Shown piece by piece: positions 1 to 10,500 of a stretch of 14,757 nt of DNA; within the stretch, counting starts at the first letter, position 1; every line of letters begins with the position of its first letter. The notes under the pieces are model-generated. The model did not search any database. It was not told the DNA's origin and saw nothing but the letters and a program-made list of their open reading frames with translations. Source of the stretch: Nephromyces sp. MM_2019 (lineage: Eukaryota > Apicomplexa > Aconoidasida > Nephromycida); the NCBI GenBank assembly GCA_015657535.1, contig JADHZB010000698.1, positions 1-14,757 on the forward strand. The letters run 5' to 3'. A program made the position numbers and the translations under genes.

Positions 1-545
1 GGAAGAAGGGGAGCATGGGAAAGAAGTTAACAAATCAGTTTTCTACCACAGAAAACTTATAAGCACCCCATTGTTTCACAATTCCAGAAATTAAAATAAG
101 TCAGTATATACACACAAAGAACGTATAGCAAGGCACACACAGACTTGCCTACTTATCCACACACATATTGATTGGTACTCAATAAACTAAAGAACGCACT
201 TGAAGTCTAGAATACTAAGGAAAAAAGATACAATACATAGCTATCAGAACTGATGTATGCCATAATATATACGAGCACACACTAGCAGCATAAAACCCGC
301 TAAGGGCTATCCCTAAGAAATAATACTTTAACAGCTGTAAGCAGTTAAGAAAGCTAGGCTATAGCAAAGCAACAGGTATTATATATATATACAAGCCAAA
401 ACACATGCACAAGTGTAAATACACCCAAGCACACACACAAGTGCACGCACATCCAAAACAGGCACATGCACCCACACACCCAAACTCCCACATACACACA
501 CACCCACACACCCACAAACACTTAAAACTCTCTTCTTCATCTCAC
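1..545 (-). other. Intron 8, 5' part (at least 545 bases, phase 1)
   Basis: Donor GTGAGA. It holds TG-rich sequence (about 416-520 on the sense strand), an (AT)n run at 378-391 and A/T-rich sequence. No reading frame with conserved text is seen, and the next midasin block (the residues after LLEPNG) is absent. The final exposed sense bases (positions 30 to 1) are pyrimidine-rich, consistent with an acceptor just outside the window. Confidence 0.75.
416..520. repeat. CA-rich simple-sequence region in intron 8
   Basis: Imperfect CA/CCCA repeats on the + strand (TG/TGGG on the sense strand), beginning about 25 bases downstream of the donor at 545. Confidence 0.85.
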
Positions 546-1580
546 CATTAGGCTCCAACAGAGAGTTTAAACGATCTAGCACGGCTTGAGAGCATAGATG
601 AGCGTGTTTAAGTAAGATGAATCTGCCAGTCTTCACAGCAGTCAACAGCTGCCCATCTACCCACTGAAACATTGCATTGTGCAGGCCACTACAAATCAAG
701 TTGCTTCCAAAGTCGAAGATCTTTAGAGCATCCTTTAGAAGCTGCTTACACTCCTCAAGAAGAGGCAGGCTGGAGGTGTACGTACACTCAAAACCTTCCT
801 CATGCGAGCATTTTTCTGAATGATGAGCTTCGGTAGAATAAAAAATCGGATCCTTAAACTCAACAGATCCTTCAGTTTTAGGGGTACTGAAGGCTTCACT
901 CGGTATACAGGGAGCACACCTTTTCCTAATTTCATGTGGAGGGCATAGAGTGGAGGGGGTTGGCTTTGCAGAGTCTGATGTGCGTGTGGAACTTGCGTGT
1001 GTGTAGGGCCTCTGTAGATTGAGAGAACTGGAGATAGGTGTCCTCTTTAAGGAGGAAGAGGGAGGAGGGGGGGAGGAAGAGGAAGAGGAGCAAGTCGAAG
1101 CAGCAGGGACACATGAGATTGAGGAAGAGGAGGTAGAAGGAGGAAACAATGAAGAAGAAACAGAAGCATACAAAGAAGCCGATTCTCCCTTGTTAAGCTC
1201 ATTAGACACTAAGCTGATTGCTCTATCAATCTTGAGCAAGACAACGTTACGAAGCCTTTGAATCATGTGTGTTGCAAGCTTCGCAGCCGTTTGCTTCATC
1301 TCCAAGACTGTAGAGACGCAGAATGCAAGAATCTCAAGTAGCTGCACAATGAAGTCCTTGTGTGTGTGTGTGGCTTCGTTCTTCAGAGAAAGCTTCCTTA
1401 TTTCTAGACACTTCGAGGATAGAGTTTGTAGGCGATTCAAGCAAGCTTGAAGATAAATTTTAGGCTCAACTTGCTGATAACAGCCTAGAATCTCAGTAGC
1501 ATCCACTGACTGATGAAGGGGGAGTGTGTGTAGCTTCATACCTAAGGCCGAAGCAACTAGCTTTATGATTGAAGATTTTC
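546..1580 (-). CDS. MDN1: Midasin exon E8: AAA6 core, second half of P-loop to degenerate Walker B
   Basis: Two completing bases, 344 codons and one base. The acceptor is CTCTTTACAG|GAAAA; joined to E7 the P-loop reads GPPKSGKSSIIK. LHQSVDATEILGCYQQVEPK matches the AAA6 block NSAMDTTELLGGFEQVD. About 230 residues follow: a Leu-rich helical region, then a Ser/Pro tract encoded by a 42-base pyrimidine run, then a Thr/His/Glu-rich part. FQWVDGQLLTAVKTGRFILL then leads into KHAHLCSQAVLDRLNSLLEPN, the AAA6 Walker B region. Lys and His stand where AAA2-AAA5 have the Asp-Glu pair, so this site should not hydrolyse ATP. The donor is AATG|GTGAGA (GT at 545-544). Read-through gives a long Val/Cys/Gly run from (TG)n DNA, typical of an intron. 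Confidence 0.92.
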
Positions 1581-4500
1581 CTGTAAAGAGGAGGGACGGG
1601 GAAGATAGCAGGAAGGAAAGACAAAAAATAGAGGCGAACGCTTTCAACTAGAAAGGGAGAGGTGCTTACAAGCCAAATACACGCACCTTAAGCAAAGATA
1701 CACACACAAGGTGCATACAAGAAGAGGAGGACACACACAAGGTGCATACAAGAAGAGCACACATAAGAAGACATAAAAGGGTCAGAGACAAAAGAAAACA
1801 ATGAAGCACATGCAATCGCGAACACACACAATCATATACTCTACTAGCACCTACCAGACTTTGGGGGCCCAGAGACGACGACTGGCCAGTTCATTCTAAT
1901 CGCACACAGCAAAGCAGCTACTGGCTCAACTTGACTAGAAAGCAGCCTAGGCTGTCTAGAGCCTCTAATTGCACTGAAGGCATCACTAATATAGAGAGAG
2001 CTGGGGGTAGTCCTAGAAGCCTCTATGACAGAGCTTTCACCAGCAGCAGACACATCTACCTCATTATCCGCACACGCCTCAGAATAGGCCGAGCAGATTA
2101 TGCCTCTGAAGCTATCTTCAGCATCCTCCCTGTCTGCACTTACTCTGAGGGTCTCTTTTGGCTTCTTTGAAAACAGCTTAAACACATCTCTATTAACCTT
2201 CTCCTCAGTTGATTGTTCCACAGATACACCACGCTTTCCCCAGGAGCCTTCCAAGCTATTCAAAAGCCTACAAGCTTCAAGCAACAGACGTGTATCTGTT
2301 GCGTATTCCAATCTGCTACCATGGAAGCCTTCAGAGTTTGCATAGGGAGGAAGTATATTCAAGGCTGTGTGGTCAGCTTCTCCTCCTGCAAGGCTAACCT
2401 GTGAATCCTTTGATTTGCTAGTATCAGGCAGACGGTAGCCTAGCTCTACGGGAGTGTACGTACACCCAAGATTCTCCGAGCTGAGAAGCATTGAAGGATA
2501 ACAAAGCTCCACTTCCTTCCTGAAGATTTGAGTCACTAGCTTCTCATCCATAGCAGCTTCTTCTAGCCTTGCTTTTGAGGAGGGTGGCTGTTGGTTTTGT
2601 GTTAAAAAGCGAGCATTTTCATAGTGCTTATAGGGTTTTTGAAGATTACTAGACGAGATTTTTTCAGAAAACATCTGTTTACCGCTTAGATCTGCTAGTT
2701 GAGAGGAAACGAAACACACAGAAGGAAGTTTGAAGCGGCCCAGCCTCTCCCAGATGCACCTTCTAACAGGCTCCCTATCAGCAGCGGTCTTCATACGGCT
2801 CATTATCAACAGATTAGCACACGAAACTGGGCAGCTTGAAGGTACCTGCCGGAGGAAGAAGTTTGAAGTATAGATGATGAGATGTGAGAGAAGGAGAGAA
2901 GGAGAGATTTTCACGTCAGCCCGCAGGGGAGAGGTGAAGAAATAAGGGAGAGTGAGTGGAGGAGAGAGAGCGACATACACACACACACAACAGCTGCAAA
3001 AAAGTTGCGCAAACAAGAGCTATACAAAAATTTGCACACAGAAGAGCTACAGACACGAGAGGTATACATTCGTAATAGCTGCACGTACACAAGCTACAAA
3101 TACAAGAGCTGCAAACACAAGATTTCCATACATCCCCTACACACACAACCCACATACAAAACCCCACACAAAACTCACACAAACACAACCATCACACCCA
3201 CACACACACACCCACACACACACACACACACATCAATCCTACCCTAAAACCCAAACAAACTCCCTCCTCACTCCGCCAAAACAAACAACTTCACAGTACC
3301 AAATACTAATCACTCTTCTCTCTCATCCTGCTCCCATGAACACACACACATACTCACCCTACTAACAATAAGCTCACAAAGCTTCATGATATCCCTCAGA
3401 TTCCAACTCCAATACCTCCCCCCCACAAATCCTCCCATTCCTTTCTCCAGACAGCTCAAGTCATCAAACAACTTCACAATAGCCAAAAGAAGCTCGCTTT
3501 CAATACAATGCCCATGTGTGTGTGTGATAATTGAGAGGTAGTCTTCACTGGATAGGTGGTGTAAGTACAGCCTAGTAAACCTATTGAGGAAGGATCTTGG
3601 AAGTATCTTCCTCCCAGAACCCTCAGAGGCGGGATTTTGTGAGGCAAATAGGCGAAAGGAGGGAGAGCACTTCACGACTTCGTTGATCTCCGAAACGTAA
3701 ACTTCTCTGCGATGATCGAGAAGAGCATTCAAACCCTCCAGAACCTGCTGAGTTGCTAAATTAAGCTCATCAAGTATAATCCAATAGCCTAGCTTCATAG
3801 CTTGCAGGAGAATCCCATCATGCCAGCTGAGGGGGGGTGATAGGGTTAAGAAGGGGAAGAATTTGAGCGGAATATGCAAGGCGTGTGCCTGGCAGGGGGT
3901 TGGGTGGTGGTGGGTGGATGCTTGTGGGAAGGTGCGTGTGTGTGTGGGTCCGGGTATGTGTGGGTGTTTGAGTGCTTGCAGATGTGTATTAACATACGTT
4001 TGTATGTGTGTGTGTGTGTATGTGTGTGTGAGTGTGAGTGTATGAGTCTCTGGGTAGGTGCCCGCTAGTGTGGAAATGCTCTTCACTTTGTTTCTTTGTT
4101 TATGTGTATGCTCATACATATACATGTGTACGTACTCCCATACATGTGTGTGCCTTCCTACCCACAATTCTACCCCTACATACACGAAAAAAGACGTATA
4201 CACAGACACAAACACACAGATACATACCTGAAACTCATCCCACTAGAGGCTGCTGAGCCCCCCCCTGAGCTACTCTCTGATGAAGGCTCAGGAAGATCAG
4301 AGCCTAGCAAGTCCATCATATCAGTCTGTTCTGAGAGGTTAACACGCACCAGACGATTGTGTGTGTAGTCTGCTAGAGCCTGAACGATTGAAGTCTTTCC
4401 CACGCCTGGAGGTCCCTCTAGGAGGATAGCCTTATCTACTAGCATACCTCGCAGTAAGCAGCCCAAGTTTCGGTTGGTAGTAGCAGCATGGAAAGCATAT

Positions 4501-7500
4501 CGCGTGTGCCCTGGTTGAGAGGGTGAAACTGCATAGCGTGCGTGTGTTGCTAGCTTTGTATGATGAGCCTTCGCAGTCCCCTCTATGGTGCTGTTGGAAA
4601 CGCTAGGCTCTGTATATACCTCAAGATAATCCTTGGAAACTTTAGCTTTCTTTGGAGGGTTTTGTGTGTTGCTTATGGGGTTTACATTCGTACTGGCGGT
4701 GGGATAGGAGCTGCTGGTGGGAGTGGTGGTGGGGAGGGGGGAGTGGAGGGAGAGAGAGATCGAGGTGGAGGGGGGTGGGGGGCAAGGACTCGATAAGGAT
4801 GACGAGATGTGGTGTATGTCGCCATATTTCACAGCATCAAAGACGGCCTTTTGCTCTGTTTCACCTCGCACACATGTAGTTAAAATACTAGGGAAAACCC
4901 TGGAAAGCCTCTCAAAGACATTTACAGCATCTACAGCTTCTCCAGAGCTCTTCTGAGCGGCTCTCTCGTCTGAGCACATACCAAACGAGTCTCCGGAAGA
5001 GACAGAGAAGGAGCTGCCTTTAGTGTATCCATTCAGCAGGTTATCCTGATATGTGTGTGGGTGAAAGATCCAACCGTAGCCGTTGTAATCATCGAATTCA
5101 CACAGTAATCTGAACCAGAAATCATCAGCCAAAGCATCAAATACCGGCCTGGCTAAAGATAGCATAGAGAAGATGAGATCTCTCCTCACAAAGTCAGCTG
5201 CATCGCTGCCATCACTTTGGGGTGCATACTTTATATCCACAGGGGGAGAGGCTAAAGGCTTAGCATAGAGCTTCCTAAGGAGCTCTGTTAAGGTCTCATC
5301 GTGAGCTTCAAAGCTATCAAACTCTCCTATATCTTCAGCTTTGCAGTTTCTCGAATCCTGTGCCTCTCCTAGGAACAGAATGCTAACGGCCCTGGGTAAT
5401 CCCACCGGATCGATCGCACACACAGAGCTATCACCTCGGGGATTCCCATTGAGACCAGAGGTTCCATGTGTGCTGTTAGAAGAACAGCCCAGGAGAGAGT
5501 CTATCAGCACCATGGAACCACCATGCACAAAGCCGTGAATCATCGAAGCCTGTATGATTATCTCAGAGTCTGGTGCACCTACAGCGTCTCCTGGAGCACA
5601 CGGAGCACCTCCTAGAGCACCCTCAGCATTGCTCGAAACACACACAGAATCGCCTGAAGCAGGCAGGCAAAGTTCTTCATGAGCTCGGCTCAGCTGAGCC
5701 TCTAAAAACCTCCGAATGAAGTGCACCCAGGACAAGATATCTCGTAGCGTTAAAGGCTCAAATTTCCCCCTCAAAGACTGTGAAGAGAGAAGATTAGCAG
5801 TCGACACCCCACCACAGACAATCGCTCTTTCCTCTTTACCATTCTCAGCAGTGGATTCATCTTCAAACTTTGTATCTTCAGGTGAAGATGCATGCGGCGC
5901 ATCTTCATTCATATCTTCCTCAAAAGTTCTTCGTAGGAATCTACGGACTACGTAGAGCATAGAATCAGAAAGAGCTTTTATCTGCCGATTCCTAGAGTTT
6001 ATGGGGGAGAGAACCGGATGAGAAGTGTGTGCGGGAGTTGCAACCTTCAGTGCAGTAGTGTAAGTAGCATGGGTTTTAGCAGGTCCAGTAGCGTGTGTGC
6101 AACCAGAGCCACGTGTGCCAGCAGAAACCTCAACACACACACCCCCAGACCCACCAACACGCAAACCCCCTCCCTCACCAACGAGATCTTCATTATCACT
6201 CCAATCTTCAGGTCTCCTCTTCTCGCACAACCCAGCACTACCTCCGTCCAATCGATCTCCTACTTCGCGCACACACCAATCATGCTGCACTACGCTCTTC
6301 GCTCCTTTTGTAACTCCCTGCCCCATCAACATAGAAAGCTGTGAAGATAGGCTTTGCTCGACTATGAGTGTAGCTGAAGAAGACAGGAATGAGAAGGAGG
6401 GAACCCAAATCTCAGTGAAGCGATTACGTAGGGCTGGAGAAAGCTCTCTCTTCCCAAAGTCTCCTCCAGGATTCATCGTAGCGAATATCCTAAAGGTATC
6501 TTCAGCGTGTATAACCGTCTCTGGCGTGTTAGCCATCCCAGCCTTCTCAGCAAGCACAATGTATCTGCTGCTCTCAAATACCGAGTTTAACCTCTCTAGA
6601 ACTGCATCTTCAGCTAGAGAGATCTCATCCAATAGGAAGTTTCCTCCTGTCTTCATGGCATTCACAAGAGGCCCATCTACCCACTCAAACAGCGTCTCAG
6701 ATCGATGAAGTTCTTTATCTAAACGATTGAGGTGGAGCTCTATAAAGTGCAGCAGCAGCTCAATGATGTGTGCGGGGTTTTGTACCGATAAGAGGGGTTG
6801 GGGGGGAGGTGTGGAAGAAGAAACGTCAATGATGGGGAGGTGGGAAGAAGTGGGAATGGTGGAGGGGGGAGAAGCATCAATGGTGGAGGGGGGGAGAGAT
6901 GCCTTAAAGGTGGAGGGGGGAGAAGCATCAATGGTGGAGGGGGGGAGAGATGCCTTAAAGGTGGAGGGGGGAGAAGCATCAATGGTGGAGGGGGGGAGAG
7001 ATGCCTTAAAGGTGGAGGGGGGAGAAGCATCAATGGTGGAGGGGGGGAGAGATGCCTTAAAGGTGGAGGGGGGAGAAGCATCAATGGTGGAGGGGGGGAG
7101 AGATGCCTTAAAGGTGGAGAATTGGGGGGAAGAACACGGGGGGACAGACTTTGATAAAATTTTCTCATCCCGTTTCTTTCTCTTGTTCTGCATCCGTAAA
7201 GCTGGAGATTCAGAAAGACCGTCTATGCACACACTTTCAGGTGTGTGCGGACCGCCCTGCTGCCTTTTCTTCACAACCTCATGCCAAAGGCCTCCAGGAT
7301 CATTGCTGCTAAGAAGCTCTTCCGGCTCAACGGCACTCCTCCTCTTCTCACTGCAGTTTTTCTGTGTCTCAGAATGTGTACGCTGAACCGCATCGCTCAG
7401 CCACAAAGCAGTCTTCAACACTTTCTTCTCTTCAACCCCCCCCCCGTTCTCCCCATGAACCCCCAAACTAGACACACACCTCTCAGGCAAGCTGCTAGGC

Positions 7501-10500
7501 ACACTACATCCCATTGGCCTCTGAAGATGCTCCAAGAAGAACACACGAGCTCCAGTGAAGATAGCTTTTCGAATGACCGGCAAGCGGCTTCGTAGCAACC
7601 CCCCACTCTTCTCTCCTTTCGATAGAATCCCCCCTTTCAAGTACATTAGAGGATCAAGAATGTACTGCTTCATCTTCTTGAAGAAAGCAGGAGGAAGTGT
7701 GTAAGCATCAACCCCCCCTGAAGTTTGAAGTGTGTGTTTCTCCATAGGAGGAAACGCAAAAGTACCATCTCCACGTACAGATTGAATTACTTTGCTCTTC
7801 TTACCCAACACACTACACAGGGTTTCATCTTGAACAACACACTTAGAAAGCTCATCATCCCCCCTCCGCGCTGTGTGCTGCTGTGAGATCTTCGCATTCG
7901 ACTTGCTCTTCTCCATCTTCAAGCCCTCTGGGAGAAGCCTCCCCTCCAACACATCTACAAGCTCTACGAGAGCCTTGTAAACCCCCTGATACCTCATTCT
8001 AGTGGGTCTTAAGCCTCCAATCACATCACTAGCTTCAGTGTTTAAGTGGCAGTTAACTATATCAAGCCCTCTACCACAGAGATCACTCAGTAATTGACAC
8101 ACAGTAGTCTTACCAGTTCCAGTCTCTCCTACAAGCAGACAAGGCTCTTTGAAACGTATGCATCTCCCAACGAGAGCAACAAGCCTGCAAAACTCTTCAC
8201 TCCACACCATAGTAGCTGAGAGAGAGCTAGAGCTGGAAGTAGAGCGTGTATTCGAGCTCGATGAGAGATTAAGAGGCTGCTTTGTGGGAACAGATTCACA
8301 CACACCATCAGTAGCAGGCGGCTGATGAAGATACCCCACTCTCCTGGAATCCTCACACACACTATCAGCTCTCCCACTCCCACGATGCTGCTGGAGGAAG
8401 GAGGGATCGTTGAACTCTTTTCTAGCCCCCCCTGAAAGCCTCATGATATGCTTAACGTAGGGATCATTCCTCCAAGACTTCAACTCTTGTATCCAGCCAC
8501 TACCACAGCACTCTTCCAAGACTAGTCTAAGCTGCCTCCTCTCTTCTTCGCTGCGTAGTTTCTCACCCAACAAGATCCAGCCCTCCTTCCCTACATCTAC
8601 TCCCTTAGCACCAAAGCGTCTGAGCCTACCCTCAATACCCTCAATACCCTCATCTCCACCTTCCCTTTGCCCTACCTTTCTCACCTGTTGCCCATCACCT
8701 CCAGGGAGCACTAAACCCGTTTGCTCACTCGCAAGAGGAAAATCCGCTTCTCCCTCATCCAGGACCCCACTTTTTCTCGCATGCGAAGCTCTTTCTCGCA
8801 CACACACGGAGGAGGAAGCTTCCCCCTGCTCTCGTCTCTTTCTATCCTTCTTGGTGTGGGCGTTCATCTTTGCATCATCACCACCTACATCAACCCCTTC
8901 CCCAACTTCCCCCCCCCAAAAGTCAGAGGAGAATAATAAGCCATCATTATTGAAGCTATCGGCAGCCCTGACCCTTTCCCCCCACTTCAACAGGTCCCTA
9001 ACCGTCATAACCCCCTCACCTCCCAAACCCCACACACCACCTCCCCCCAAAGCCACCACCCCCCTCTTTCTTCGGAGCTGTAAGTATACTGATATCATCA
9101 TATCACACCTGCTAGGAGGGAGAAGGCATCGCAACCCCAAAATCTTCTTCAAATCGTCTGAAGAGATCTCCTCAACAAACACCTCAATGAAGCGATTTCT
9201 AAAGGCTTCAGAGAGGAACTTCCGCCCTCCATACAACCCCCCAGCAGGGTTTTGAGTAGCAAACACCATAAAGTCGGGGTGAGCTTTGAGGGTTTCGTTA
9301 GTTTGAGGGATGTAGACTTCTCGGTTATCGTCTAGTAAGCGATTGAGAAACTCAAGCACTTCGTTAGGCGCAAGATTTAGCTCGTCAAGTATCACCCAAT
9401 GGCCTTGGCGTATAGCCTGTAGTAGGGGGCCCTCCTGGAAAGTTAAGGCTGAAACGACGGGGGAGGGACTTTCGGGAGGGGGGAACAGGGTGGTGGGAAG
9501 GGGTTGATCGACTCGGGGTCTNGGGAGGTAGGCGTGTGTGAGTTGAGGAGAGAAGAGGAGAAGGAGGAAGCCTTCTCTTCGTTTTGGGGGTGGCATGTAT
9601 GCGATTTAGGCAGAGAGGAGGATACAGAGGAACCCCTCTTTTCCACTCTGGAACTCCGAGAGGAAGGGGGTGAATCCGTACCTCCAAAACCCCCCCCAGA
9701 ATCCACCGAAGTTCCATCCTCCCTAAACAGAGGAGGGCGATCATGACCCACACTGCTTGTGGGGCTCCAATCTGTAGCTCCAGCAGAGACATAGTTTCCC
9801 AAATACTCTGTTAAATCTGTGTGCTGATGGTGGTTGATGCGGATACACTTGTGCTGGGTAACATCCGCTATATATCGCACCAGAGAAGTCTTACCTGAAG
9901 ACGTAGGACCCTCCAAGAGGATGGGAAACCTCGATCCTGAGAGAATCCTAGCAATATTCTCTAGATGAGCTTCAATAGAGGGTGTGATGAAGAAGGGATC
10001 GCGTGTGTGTGCTCTAGAGACTGCCTTGAAGGAGCCAGAAGAAGCTGAAGATGACTGGTGGGTAGAGAAGAACCCCTGGCCCATTTTCACAGGGTAACCC
10101 CCCAGGAAGACATGGTCTGCCAATGAGCCCCCCCCAATCCCCACAAACGATGCTTCATCACCAGGAAGTTGAGAGGTGGTGGGGGAGTTCTTACTAGTGG
10201 TGGTAGTGGTGGGGGGATAACCACTCATAGCGGTGGTGGGGGAGTAGATACTCCCGGTGGAGGTCTGGGGGTTGCTGGAGTTGATGTGTGTTGCCAGCTT
10301 CAACCCACGCTTTATCGTAGGAGCGTCCAGAAGGGGGCTAAAGACTTTGGTGAGAAGCTCTTCAATCACCTCAGAGGACGAAGGCTGCAGTGGCGTTGAG
10401 AACGTGGTTCTTAGAGACTCACACAGTATAAGGGGGAGGGGAAGGGTAGGAAACTTCGATATGAGCCCCCCAGCATGCTTCAGGGCTCGAACCAGGGTCC

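Noticed and set aside
2952..3365. 137-codon + strand frame rich in Thr, His and Pro
   Set aside because: A product of CA repeats in intron 6; no domain and no codon pattern beyond the repeat.
6097..6708. 203-codon open frame on the + strand
   Set aside because: Antisense to the conserved AAA4 Walker B and MNPGGDFGKRE region; its protein is Pro/Thr/Ser-rich with no recognisable domain.
6864..7118. CRISPR-like array
   Set aside because: The copies are contiguous and identical with no unique spacers, lie in a eukaryotic coding exon, and keep the reading frame.
6727..7386. 219-codon open frame on the + strand through the repeat array
   Set aside because: It is the antisense reading of the 51-base repeat. 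The minus frame continues conserved midasin text on both sides, while the + frame gives only Gly/Glu/Ala repeats.
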